From Aldehydirespirator sp965205155 (GTDB lineage Bacteria; Actinomycetota; Acidimicrobiia; Acidimicrobiales; Aldehydirespiratoraceae): DNA of 64,000 nt. Positions 8,237 to 16,760 of this stretch are shown one piece after another (within the stretch, counting starts at the first letter, position 1; every line of letters begins with the position of its first letter). The notes beneath the pieces were generated by a model. That model searched no databases. It was not told where the DNA came from and was given only the letters and a program-made list of their open reading frames with translations. Both the position numbers and the translations under genes were made by a program. Location of the stretch: the NCBI GenBank assembly GCA_965205155.1, contig OZ242033.1, positions 1,240,001 to 1,304,000 of the forward strand, written 5' to 3'.

Positions 8237-9486
8237 CAAGATGCCTGGTGTGACAAGCCGATGGCCTCGCGGACGGCAATCTGATCTATTTCGGGAACGG
8301 CGCCGAATCGGCCGCGCAGGTACGCCTTCTCCAGGTTGACAGATCTTCGTACCCGTTCGCCGCTGTATTCGGCGAGGGCCTTCAATGACGTCACGAGACC
8401 CTTGGATTTCTCGGTCAGCCACACCTCGTCTCGGTTCAGCGAATTGAGCAGAGTCGCATCATGCGTCGTGAAGATGAGCTGAGCCCCCAAGGGATTGACG
8501 GTCGGATCCTGAAACAGCTTGATGAGCCGGGCCGATAACTCTGGATGAAGGCTCGCGTCTATCTCGTCGCACAGAAGAACATGCCCCCGGTTAAGGGTTC
8601 CCAAGACGGGTGCCAGCATGCGGAACCACCTGATTGTTCCGTCGGACTCGTCTTCGATGTCTAATCCAACGGGTTCATCGTCCAGCTGCCGAACAAACTG
8701 TAGCTGTCGGCGTTTATCCGCATCCTCGTCGGCTCGGACACGGTCAATGCCGGGATCTGCCCATCGGAGCATCTCCAACGCCGATCGCCGATGTCCTTCA
8801 TCGCTGATCGACCGGTGGCGCATTTCGTCGTGGTCCTCAAGGAACAGTCGAGCAGTTGAGTGGAACGGCGGGAACATTGGAAGGGCGCGCATCGGCTGTC
8901 GGGGGCGCCGCAAGCCCAGCACACCCGTTCTAGAGATCGCTCTTCCCACCTCTAGCACTGGATGGGACCTGAGGCGCATGGCAGCGGACAATGTGAGCGT
9001 TGTGGGCGTGAGCAACTCCCGGATGCCGCGCACGGCTTCGAAACCCCTGCGGAACTCGACGTCTTCACCCTCGCGTTCGAAGAGCGTACGTCTCCGGCGT
9101 TCCGGATAGCTGAACAGACTCTCATACTGAACACCGGAATCGTCGACCTCAAGCCAGTAGGAGTACCGAACGTCATCAACCATCAGGTCCAAATCGAACG
9201 TGGAGGGCTCCGTCGGGGCGTCACCGAAACGATGGGGATCGCGCGGAACCTCCTCTTCCCAACCGCGCAGCGACCGAGCGACGGCGTTCGAGAGCCAAGC
9301 GATCGCATCGAGCACGTTCGTCTTGCCGGATGCGTTGGGCCCGTAGATGCCGGCCACTGTCAAGGCGCGTTCCGGCAGGCGCTCGAAGCCTCGAGTCGCG
9401 GGGCGATCATCGTCCACGGCGATCAGCGATAGTTCCACTGGGTCGAGGATGGAGCGATGGTTTGAGACTTGAAACCTCAGCATCAT
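8236..9486 (-). CDS. rloA: RloA-like AAA/ABC ATPase (AbiLi-like)
   Basis: 416 aa from the ATG at 9486; the next codon is also ATG. The N-terminal SNHRSIL and GIYGPNASGKTNVLDAI form the strand and Walker A of the SMC-like AAA15/AAA21 ATPases. The C-terminal half has RGHVLLCDEIDASLHPELSARLIKLF (signature plus Walker B) and AQLIFTTHDATLLNS (switch histidine). Members act as sensors in abortive infection with a nuclease partner, here the overlapping rloB. A perfect 5-bp inverted repeat touches the start codon. There is no clear Shine-Dalgarno, so translation may be leaderless. Codon use is less GC-biased than glnS next door, suggesting acquisition. Confidence 0.85.
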   Translation of the reverse strand: MMLRFQVSNHRSILDPVELSLIAVDDDRPATRGFERLPERALTVAGIYGPNASGKTNVLDAIAWLSNAVARSLRGWEEEVPRDPHRFGDAPTEPSTFDLDLMVDDVRYSYWLEVDDSGVQYESLFSYPERRRRTLFEREGEDVEFRRGFEAVRGIRELLTPTTLTLSAAMRLRSHPVLEVGRAISRTGVLGLRRPRQPMRALPMFPPFHSTARLFLEDHDEMRHRSISDEGHRRSALEMLRWADPGIDRVRADEDADKRRQLQFVRQLDDEPVGLDIEDESDGTIRWFRMLAPVLGTLNRGHVLLCDEIDASLHPELSARLIKLFQDPTVNPLGAQLIFTTHDATLLNSLNRDEVWLTEKSKGLVTSLKALAEYSGERVRRSVNLEKAYLRGRFGAVPEIDQIAVREAIGLSHQAS

Positions 9487-9501
9487 GGTACAGATAGTAC
9501 C
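9487..9501. promoter_or_regulatory. inverted repeat abutting the rloA start
   Basis: GGTAC-AGATA-GTACC, a perfect 5-bp inverted repeat with a 5-base centre, directly adjoins the ATG of rloA. It could be an autoregulatory operator or a short hairpin that occludes the start. No function is proven. Confidence 0.35.
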
Positions 9502-9576
9502 CAATTGGTTACACGTTGACACTCATTCTTGTACGAACATGACGAATCAGAGAGTTAGATCGCGGTTTACGAGCCT

Positions 9577-11280
9577 TCAGACTCCTTGCTGGCGGCGCTT
9601 CTGGATGTTGGCCCACTCGTCGCGGAGACCGACGGTGCGGTGGTAGAGCATGGGGGTGTCCGGGTCGTGGGCGAAGTAGCCGAGGCGCTCGAACTGCACC
9701 ACCTCGCCGGGTGCGGTCTTCTCCAGCTCCGGCTCGAGTTTGGCGCCGGTGATCAGCTCTCGTGAGGCGGGGTTGTACGACTCCAGCGGATCCCGGCCAT
9801 CGGCGCCGGGCACTGCGTCGGTGAAGAGCCGGTCGTAGAGCGCCACCGTGGCGTCCACCGCATGGTCGGCCGACACCCAGTGGATGGTGGCCCGCACCTT
9901 GCGGCCGTCGGGGGCCTGGCCGTCGCCGGTCTCGGGGTCGTAGGTGCACCACAGGCGCGAGACCTCCCCGTCGGAGCCGGTTTCGACATCGTTGCACCGC
10001 AGGAAGTAGCCCGCCCTCAGGCGGACCTCGCGGCCCGGGGCCAGGCGGTAGAACTTGCGGGGCGGGTCGAGCATGAAGTCGTCCCGCTCTATCCACAGCC
10101 GCTCGGTGAACGGCACCAGCCGGTTGCCCGCCAGCGGGTCCTCGGGGTTGTTCACCGCGCGGCGATACTGGAAGTGGCCTTCGGGCCAGTTGTCGATCAC
10201 CACCTCCAAGGGGCGCAGCACGGCCATGCGGCGCTGGGCGGTGCGGTTGAGGTGGGTCCGCACGAACGACTCCAGCAGCTCGATCTCGTGCACGCCGTTG
10301 ACCCGGGCCACGCCGATGTGGGCGCAGAACTCCCGGATCGCCTCGGGCGGGTAGCCCCGCCGGCGCAGGCCCCGCAGCGTCGGCAGCCGGGGATCGTCCC
10401 AGCCGTCCACCAGCCCCTCCTCTACCAGCGTGTGCAGCTTCCGCTTGGAGGTGACGGTGTGGGTCAGGTTCAAGCGGGCGAACTCGTACTGGCGGGGCCG
10501 GTCGCCGGGCAACCGCAGGTGCTCCAGGTACCAGTCGTAGAGCTGGCGGTGGGCGTCGAACTCCAGCGAGCACAACGAGTGGGTCACGCCCTCGATGGCG
10601 TCGCTCTGGCCGTGGGCCCAGTCGTAGGTGGGGTAGATGCACCAGGCGTCGCCGGTGCGGAAGTGGGCGGTGTGGCGGATCCGGTACATGACCGGGTCAC
10701 GCATCAGCATGTTGGGGTGGGCCATGTCGATCTTGGCCCGCAGAACCTTCTCGCCGTCGCCGAAGCGCCCCGCCCGCATGTCCCGTAGCAGGCTCAGGTT
10801 CTCCTCCACCGAGCGGTCCCGCCAGGGGCTCGCGGTACCCGCGGTGCTGAAGTCGCCCCGGGTGGCCGAGATGGTCTCGGCATCCTGGTCGTCGACGTAG
10901 GCCAGACCCTCGCGTACCAGGTGCTCGGCCCACTCGTAGAGATGCCCGAAGTAGTCCGAGGCGTGGACGGCCCGGCCGTCGGGCTCGAAGCCCAGCCAGG
11001 CGATATCGTCGGCTATGGCCTGCGCGTAGGCGGCATCCTCGCCCTCGGGGTTGGTGTCGTCGAAGCGCAGCCGGCAGGCACCGCGGTTCTCGGCGGCCAC
11101 CTCGAAGTTGAGGCAGACCGCCTTGGCGTGGCCGATGTGGAGGAACCCGTTGGGCTCGGGCGGGAAGCGGGTCTGTACCCGCCCGGCGTAGGTCCCGGCC
11201 GCGTTGTCGGCCCGGACCTGCTCCCGGATGAAGTCCAGCGACCGGGCTGTGGCCGCTGATTCGTCGTGCGCCTCGGCCAT
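9577..11280 (-). CDS. glnS: glutaminyl-tRNA synthetase
   Basis: 567 aa, normal size for bacterial GlnRS. Class I synthetase with PPEPNGFLHIGHAK (HIGH at 48-51), LRFDDTNP, the tRNA-acceptor region YPTYDWAHGQSDAIEGVTHSLCS, and the KMSKS loop as VTSKRKL. The C-terminal anticodon-binding beta barrels include the stretch ESYNPASRELITGAKLEPEL. It charges tRNA-Gln directly in the cytoplasm. The ATG at 11280 is one base past the stop of the LLM oxidoreductase gene, so the two are probably co-transcribed. Many actinobacteria lack glnS and make Gln-tRNA by transamidation, so its presence is of taxonomic interest. Confidence 0.95.
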   Translation of the reverse strand: MAEAHDESAATARSLDFIREQVRADNAAGTYAGRVQTRFPPEPNGFLHIGHAKAVCLNFEVAAENRGACRLRFDDTNPEGEDAAYAQAIADDIAWLGFEPDGRAVHASDYFGHLYEWAEHLVREGLAYVDDQDAETISATRGDFSTAGTASPWRDRSVEENLSLLRDMRAGRFGDGEKVLRAKIDMAHPNMLMRDPVMYRIRHTAHFRTGDAWCIYPTYDWAHGQSDAIEGVTHSLCSLEFDAHRQLYDWYLEHLRLPGDRPRQYEFARLNLTHTVTSKRKLHTLVEEGLVDGWDDPRLPTLRGLRRRGYPPEAIREFCAHIGVARVNGVHEIELLESFVRTHLNRTAQRRMAVLRPLEVVIDNWPEGHFQYRRAVNNPEDPLAGNRLVPFTERLWIERDDFMLDPPRKFYRLAPGREVRLRAGYFLRCNDVETGSDGEVSRLWCTYDPETGDGQAPDGRKVRATIHWVSADHAVDATVALYDRLFTDAVPGADGRDPLESYNPASRELITGAKLEPELEKTAPGEVVQFERLGYFAHDPDTPMLYHRTVGLRDEWANIQKRRQQGV

Positions 11281-11281
11281 G

Positions 11282-12187
11282 TCAGTCCAGCAGGTGGGGA
11301 GCCAGGGTCCGCCAGCCGTCCACCGTGGCGTCGGTGCTTTCGGCGAGCAGCTGCACACACACGTGGTCGGCTCCCGCGTCGAAGTGCTCCTGGACGCGTG
11401 CCGCGATCTGCTCAGGGGTGCCCCACACCACGATCGCGTCGACCAGCCGGTCCGACGGCCCGCCCCCGGGCCCGCCATCGAGGTCGGACTGCTCGAAACC
11501 GAGGCGCAGCAGGTTGTTGGCGTAGTTCGGTGCCCGGACGTATCTGGCCATGTTCTCGCGGGCCACAGCCCGGGCCGAGGCCGCGTCGGTGTCGAGCACG
11601 GCCATCTGCTCGGGATACAGCGCAGCGTCGGGGCCCATGATCTGGCGGGCGACGGCAGTGTGCTCGGGAGGAACGAAATACGGGTGCGCGCCCGCGGTCG
11701 CTTCCGCCGACAGCTGCAGCATCCTGGGACCCAGGGCGGCCAGCACCATCTCGGAGAGATCCTGGGGACCGTGGGCCAGGAACGGGGCCTCGCCCATCCG
11801 GGCCAGGTACTCCCGCATGTAGCTGAACGGGCGGGAGTAGTCGTGCTTGCGGATGTCCCGCACCAGGTGGGCGTGGCTCACGCCGAGTCCGAGCAGGAAG
11901 CGTCCTGGGAAGGCCTCCTCGATGGTGCGCTGGGCGTTGGCCGTCGTCATCGGGTCGCGGGCGTAGATGTTGGCGATGCCGGTGGCCACCTTGATCGAGG
12001 AGGTGTCCCGCAGCAGCAGGGCGGCCTTCACGAACGGGTCCCGCCCGACCGCCTCGGGGAACCACATCGCCCCGTAGCCCAGTTCCTCCGCCTCCGCAGT
12101 GATTTCCGCCGCCCGCGACGACGGCACGCTGTCGAGGATCCATGTCCAGATCCCGACGCGCCCCACGTTGATGTCACCCATGCTCAT
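11282..12187 (-). CDS. LLM-class F420-dependent oxidoreductase
   Basis: 301 aa from the ATG at 12187 (another ATG at 12181). A TIM-barrel luciferase-like monooxygenase: WTWILDSVP at the N-terminus, AEELGYGAMWFPEAVGRDPF, KVATGIANIYARDPM, a GRFLLGLGVSH stretch typical of the F420-binding subgroup, and a C-terminal VWGTPEQIAARVQEH. Such enzymes reduce or oxidise small molecules with F420H2 or FMN in the cytoplasm; the substrate cannot be predicted. The gene ends one base before glnS and begins 39 bases after the livF stop, all on the minus strand. Confidence 0.85.
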   Translation of the reverse strand: MSMGDINVGRVGIWTWILDSVPSSRAAEITAEAEELGYGAMWFPEAVGRDPFVKAALLLRDTSSIKVATGIANIYARDPMTTANAQRTIEEAFPGRFLLGLGVSHAHLVRDIRKHDYSRPFSYMREYLARMGEAPFLAHGPQDLSEMVLAALGPRMLQLSAEATAGAHPYFVPPEHTAVARQIMGPDAALYPEQMAVLDTDAASARAVARENMARYVRAPNYANNLLRLGFEQSDLDGGPGGGPSDRLVDAIVVWGTPEQIAARVQEHFDAGADHVCVQLLAESTDATVDGWRTLAPHLLD

Positions 12188-12226
12188 GGGCCGCAACCTA
12201 CCGTCGCAGCGTCGTCTCGGGGTGGG

Positions 12227-12976
12227 TCAGGCGTCGGCTTGGCCCAGGTAGGAGGCTCTCAGGTCGGGATGGGCCAGCAGATTCTCGGCGGTGTCGTCGA
12301 GCACCACCCGGCCGGTCTGCAGCACCCAGCCCCGGTCCGCGATCGACAGGGCCATGTTGGCGTTCTGCTCCACCATGAAGACGGTCAGGCCGGCCTCATG
12401 GATCTGCTGGATCAACTCGAAGTTCTGCTGGACCAGAGCGGGGGCCAGGCCCATCGACGGCTCGTCCATCAGCAGCACCCGCGGCTTGGCCATCAGGGCC
12501 CGGCCCATGGCCACCATCTGCTGCTCGCCCCCCGACAGCGTGCCCGCCTTCTGGCTGAGGCGCTCCTTGACCCGTGGGAACAGTTCGAAGATCCGTTCCA
12601 GGTCGGCTGCTATGCCGTCGGTGTCGGACCGCAGGTAGGCGCCCAGGTCGAGGTTCTCGCGCACGCTGAGGCGCTTGAACAGACGGCGGTTCTCCGGGAC
12701 CATGGTCACGCCGCGGGCCACCCGGTAGCTGGTGGGCCTGTCGTTGACGACCTCGCCGTCGAGCACGACCTCCCCCGAGGTCGGCTTGAGCATGCCGAGC
12801 AGGGTCTTGAGGGTGGTGGACTTGCCGCTGGCGTTGCCCCCCAGCAGGCACACCAGCTCACCCTCATGGATCGAGAGGTCCACGTCCCGCAGGGCGTGCA
12901 CCGCCCCGTAGTGGGCGTTCACCGAGCGCATCTCCAGCAGCGGCGTCACCGCCGCCTGGTCCTGGCCGTCGCTCAC
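12227..12976 (-). CDS. livF: branched-chain amino-acid-type ABC transporter ATPase LivF
   Basis: 249 aa. Walker A LLGGNASGKSTT, signature LSGGEQQMVAMGRAL, Walker B VLLMDEPSMGLAP, and the H-loop region VFMVEQNANMALSIADRG. The short C-terminus ending RASYLG is typical of LivF. The GTG start overlaps the livG stop by 4 nt (GTGA). It energises uptake together with LivG; both sit on the cytoplasmic face. It is the last gene of the livH-M-G-F run. The actual substrate (branched amino acids, amides, urea or an aromatic) is not determined. Confidence 0.92.
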   Translation of the reverse strand: MSDGQDQAAVTPLLEMRSVNAHYGAVHALRDVDLSIHEGELVCLLGGNASGKSTTLKTLLGMLKPTSGEVVLDGEVVNDRPTSYRVARGVTMVPENRRLFKRLSVRENLDLGAYLRSDTDGIAADLERIFELFPRVKERLSQKAGTLSGGEQQMVAMGRALMAKPRVLLMDEPSMGLAPALVQQNFELIQQIHEAGLTVFMVEQNANMALSIADRGWVLQTGRVVLDDTAENLLAHPDLRASYLGQADA

Positions 12977-13785
12977 GACGACGTCTCGGTTCCGTGGCCT
13001 AGATAGGCCTCGATCACCAGGGGGTCGTTGGAGACGTCCGAGTAGTCGCCCTCGGCGATCTTGGTGCCGTGGTCGAGCACCACCACCCGGTCGGACACCT
13101 CCCGTACCACGTCCATGTGGTGCTCGATGACCACGATGGCGAAGCCCCACTCGTCGCGCAGGCGCCCGATCATCCCGGTGAGCTCGGCCGACTCCACGGG
13201 GTTCATGCCGGCCACCGGCTCGTCGAGCAGGATCAGTTTGGGCTGGGTGGCCATGGCTCTGGCGATCTCCAGCCGGCGCCGGTTGGCGTAGGACAGGGTG
13301 AAGGCGGGCTGATCGAAGCGATACCCGACGAGCCGTGACCCGAAGAAGCTGAGGACCTTCTCGGCCCGCTCGCGGATCTCGGCCTCCTCACGCCTGAAGG
13401 AGGGTGTGTAGAACAGGGCGCCGAAGGCGTGCTGGTGGGTGCGGCAGTGCTGGGACACCATCACGTTCTCCAGCACGGTCATGTTGGCGAAGAGCCGCAC
13501 GTTCTGGAAGGTGCGGGCGATGCCCCGAGCCGTGACCCGGTTGGGGTCCAGGCCCAGCAGCGAGGTGCCCTCGAAGAGGATGTCGCCGGCAGACCTCTCG
13601 ACCGTGGCGGTGATGGCGTTGAACAAGGTGGTCTTGCCGGCGCCGTTCGGTCCGATCACGGAGACGATCTCGCCCTCGTGAACCTCGAAGTCAAGTCGGT
13701 CGAGGGCGTGAAGGCCGCCGAAGTCGACACTCAACTGGCGGGTCTCCAGCAGTGGCCGGCGTCCGGATCCGTTGGCGGCGGTCAT
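12973..13785 (-). CDS. livG: branched-chain amino-acid-type ABC transporter ATPase LivG
   Basis: 270 aa. Walker A VIGPNGAGKTTLFN, the LivG-specific insert near FGALFYTPSFRREEAEI, signature-like LSYANRRRLEIARAM (degenerate LSGGQ, usual in LivG), Walker B LILLDEPVAGMNP, and the H-loop VIEHHMDVV. The start ATG overlaps the livM stop by 4 nt. The neighbouring order livH-livM-livG-livF is the standard one. Confidence 0.92.
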   Translation of the reverse strand: MTAANGSGRRPLLETRQLSVDFGGLHALDRLDFEVHEGEIVSVIGPNGAGKTTLFNAITATVERSAGDILFEGTSLLGLDPNRVTARGIARTFQNVRLFANMTVLENVMVSQHCRTHQHAFGALFYTPSFRREEAEIRERAEKVLSFFGSRLVGYRFDQPAFTLSYANRRRLEIARAMATQPKLILLDEPVAGMNPVESAELTGMIGRLRDEWGFAIVVIEHHMDVVREVSDRVVVLDHGTKIAEGDYSDVSNDPLVIEAYLGHGTETSS

Positions 13786-15626
13786 GTCGCTGGTGCGGCT
13801 CGCCCGCCGCCGTTGCCGTCGTCGTCCTCGACCTGGCCTCTGAGCCAGGCGTCCTGGGCCATCTCCTGCTGGTGGAGCTCGCGCGACCGGCGCACGCTGG
13901 GTATCAGACCCTCCGGGCGGGCCAGCATCATCCAGATCAGCAGCGCCCCGTAGATCAGCAGCTTGAACTCCGAGAACTCGGCCAGCAGTCCGGGCTGCTT
14001 GGGCCCGCCGAGCACTCCGATCAGCACGGCAGAGCCGGCGATCACGCCCACGATGCTGCCCATGCCCCCGAAGATCACCACGACCAGGATCACGATCGAC
14101 ACCAGGATCAGGAAGCTGTTGGGGAACACCGATCCGACCTTGGCCGAGAAGATCGCGCCGCTGAACGAGCCCAGGACGGCCCCCACCACGAAGGCCAGCA
14201 GCTTGACGTTCACCGTGTTGATGCCCATGGCCTCGGCCACCGTCTCGTCCTCGCGGACCGCCATCCAGGCCCGCCCGAGCCGGGACCGCTCCAAGCGCCA
14301 GGAGACGTAGATGGCGATGGCGCAGAAGGCCAGCACCAGGTAGAAGACGCGGCGCGGGTCGGTGCCGGCCACGCTGGTCAGCCCGAAGATCCCCGCTCCG
14401 GGGATCTTGGTGATGCCCTGGGAGCCGCCGAACCATCCCGACAGCCAGTCCGACAGGAAGATCAGCCGGATGATCTCACCGAAGCCCAACGTGACGATGG
14501 CCAGGTAGTCGCCCCGCATCCGGATCACCGGCGCCCCGATGAACAGGCCCACCAGGCCGGTGATGACCACCACCACGATGAGGGCCACGAGCCAGGGCAT
14601 CTCGGGGTTGATCCTCGGCGAGGTCGCGGCGGTGAGCACCGCGGCCGAGTAGCTGCCCACCGCGAAGAAGGCCACATAGCCCAGATCCAGGATGCCGGCC
14701 AGCCCCACCACGACGTTGAGGCCCAGGGCCAGCAGCACGAACAGCCCGACGTTGGCGAGCAGCTCGTTGGTGAGCTTGCCCGCGAACAGAGGCAGGATCA
14801 CCAGCGCTGCAGCGGTTAGGAGAATCAGCAAGCCGTTGGTCCGTGCCCGTTTGGCGCCCTCCAGGGTGGCGATGTGTTCTCGAGCCTGGCGGACCCGCCC
14901 CCGCCCGAGCACCGCCAGGATCCCGGAAGCGGCGGCAAGGCCGAGTGCGCTGGTCCAGTTGATCCCGCCCCGGCGGGCATAGAGCCGGTCGGTGAGTGCC
15001 TCGAGGCGCATGCCCTCGGCCAGATCCACCACCAGGGGCTCCAGAACCGCTGCACCCCCGACGGCGAGTGCCATGGTCACCACCGCCCGGCGAGATCGCG
15101 GGCCGAGCACCCGAAGAGCGCCGCCCGCTCCGCCGATGGCAGCGCCGATCAGCAGCCAGATGACCACCGCGAACCATGTGGCGTTGCCGAAGGCGAGCAG
15201 GTCCGCCAGCATCGGGCTCCAGTTGACCAGCGGCTCGCGCAGGTCGAAGTTGGCCAGCAGCACCGCCAGCAGCGACAGCCCCCCGCCGGCGAGGGCCCCG
15301 CATGCCGCGCCCCCCGCCACCTCGTGGGCGCCGGCCGTGTACACCGGCATGCCCTCCCGCTTGATCTGGTGGCCGACACGGTGCCCGGCCGCGAACGGCA
15401 CGATCAGAAGGGTCAGGTAGCCCAGGCTGAGGATCGGCTTCACGACCAGCCGCTCGTCGAGCCTGACCGGCATGTTCGACAGGGCGATGAAGATCTGCGC
15501 GATAGCCCCGACCGCACCCATGCGCACCAGCCGCCGCCAGTCCTGGGCCAGCACCGGGCGTGACGGTGCCAGCAGGGTCTCGGCGGGGCCGGCTGCTCCG
15601 GTCCCGGGCGGAAGAGTCGCGGTCAT
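13782..15626 (-). CDS. livM: LivM-type ABC permease with long membrane N-terminal extension
   Basis: 614 aa, about twice a usual LivM. Residues from about 290 onward form the canonical permease: NVVVGLAGILDLGYVAFFAVGSYSAAVL, later TLGFGEIIRLIFLSDW, and the EAA-like loop AVREDETVAEAMGINTVNVKLLAF. The first roughly 270 residues add several predicted membrane spans (for example FAVVIWLLIGAAIGGAGGAL) and a cytoplasmic helical stretch just before the permease. The start ATG overlaps livH by 4 nt. The extension may be a fused helper domain; I do not recognise it. Confidence 0.88.
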   Translation of the reverse strand: MTATLPPGTGAAGPAETLLAPSRPVLAQDWRRLVRMGAVGAIAQIFIALSNMPVRLDERLVVKPILSLGYLTLLIVPFAAGHRVGHQIKREGMPVYTAGAHEVAGGAACGALAGGGLSLLAVLLANFDLREPLVNWSPMLADLLAFGNATWFAVVIWLLIGAAIGGAGGALRVLGPRSRRAVVTMALAVGGAAVLEPLVVDLAEGMRLEALTDRLYARRGGINWTSALGLAAASGILAVLGRGRVRQAREHIATLEGAKRARTNGLLILLTAAALVILPLFAGKLTNELLANVGLFVLLALGLNVVVGLAGILDLGYVAFFAVGSYSAAVLTAATSPRINPEMPWLVALIVVVVITGLVGLFIGAPVIRMRGDYLAIVTLGFGEIIRLIFLSDWLSGWFGGSQGITKIPGAGIFGLTSVAGTDPRRVFYLVLAFCAIAIYVSWRLERSRLGRAWMAVREDETVAEAMGINTVNVKLLAFVVGAVLGSFSGAIFSAKVGSVFPNSFLILVSIVILVVVIFGGMGSIVGVIAGSAVLIGVLGGPKQPGLLAEFSEFKLLIYGALLIWMMLARPEGLIPSVRRSRELHQQEMAQDAWLRGQVEDDDGNGGGRAAPAT

Positions 15627-16744
15627 GTCCGGTCCTCAGCGGGGAGTCGCTCGCCGAAGATGCCTGCCGGTCGCAGCAACAGCACGCCGATCAGCACCGC
15701 GAAGGCCACCGCGTCCCGCAGCTGCGACACGCCGCTGACCCCCAGCGGCTCGAGTATCAGCAGCGGACCCACCGACTCGGCCACACCGATCGACAGCCCT
15801 CCAGCCATGGCCCCGCCGAGATGGCCGATGCCGCCCACCACCGCCGCGCTGAAGGCCTTGATCCCGGGCAGGAAGCCGGTGGTGTGGATCACGCTGCGGA
15901 ACAGGATCCCCCACAGGATCCCGGCCAGACCGGCCATGGCGCCGCCCACGGCGAACACTTTCACGATGGTGCGGTTCACGTTGATGCCCATCAGTGCGGC
16001 TATCTCCGCGTCCTCGGCCACGGCCCGCATCGCCTTGCCGCCCTTGGTGTGCTCCACCAGGTACCACAGCACTCCCATCGACACCGCGGCCACCACCACC
16101 ACCAGGATCCTCGACCCCTCGATCTGCAGGAAGGTGTGCTTGTCCTTCACCCAGTCGGGCACGTCGGGGTAGGCCTTGGCTGCCGGGCCCAGCAGCACGA
16201 TCGACGCGTTCTGGATGAAGAACGACACCCCGATCGAGGTGATCAGGGGTATCAGGCGGGGCGACCCCCGCAAAGGCCGGTAGGCGACCCGCTCCATGAT
16301 CACCGCCACCAGCGTGCACACGATCATCGAGACGATCACGATGAACACCAGCGACCCGATGAAGTTGCTCTCCCACAGCCCCGCGTCGGCGAGCTTGTTG
16401 GAGGTGATCATGCCGGTCATGGCTCCCACCATGAACACCTCGCCGTGGGCGAAGTTGATGAATCCGAGCACGCCGTAGACCATCGAGTAGCCCAGCGCGA
16501 TCAGCCCGTACATGCAGCCCTGGGCCACCCCCGAGATGATCAAGCCCCGGAACTGGGCGCCGGTCAGCCCCGTCGCGTCGGGATTGGCCCAGCGGGCGAA
16601 GGGATTGTCGGTGTCGATCTCCTGCCAGATGAAGGCGAGCAGACCGATCGCTATCACTGTCAGAGCCGCCACCCGCAGGAAAGTCAGGAACCAATCGACT
16701 CCGGTGCGTGGCGCCCCGCGGCGAGGCCCACTCGTTCGGATCAT
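15623..16744 (-). CDS. livH: branched-chain amino-acid-type ABC permease LivH
   Basis: 373 aa. The ATG at 16744 is chosen because the open frame further upstream overlaps the ThDP gene and is low-complexity. LivH motifs: GLIALGYSMVYGVLGFINFAHGEVFMVGA and the EAA-like loop MRAVAEDAEIAALMGINVNRTI, with eight to nine predicted membrane helices. It starts 16 bases after the ThDP enzyme stop and heads the livHMGF run on the minus strand. The matching binding protein is probably the one at 21496-22803. Confidence 0.9.
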   Translation of the reverse strand: MIRTSGPRRGAPRTGVDWFLTFLRVAALTVIAIGLLAFIWQEIDTDNPFARWANPDATGLTGAQFRGLIISGVAQGCMYGLIALGYSMVYGVLGFINFAHGEVFMVGAMTGMITSNKLADAGLWESNFIGSLVFIVIVSMIVCTLVAVIMERVAYRPLRGSPRLIPLITSIGVSFFIQNASIVLLGPAAKAYPDVPDWVKDKHTFLQIEGSRILVVVVAAVSMGVLWYLVEHTKGGKAMRAVAEDAEIAALMGINVNRTIVKVFAVGGAMAGLAGILWGILFRSVIHTTGFLPGIKAFSAAVVGGIGHLGGAMAGGLSIGVAESVGPLLILEPLGVSGVSQLRDAVAFAVLIGVLLLRPAGIFGERLPAEDRT

Positions 16745-16760
16745 CGCAGCGATCCTAGTA

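Noticed and set aside
11204..13006. A long open frame on the plus strand opposite glnS, the LLM gene and livF
   Set aside because: It is antisense to well-supported genes, has repetitive Gly/Val/His/Arg composition without motifs, and no ribosome site. It is a shadow of GC-rich codon bias.
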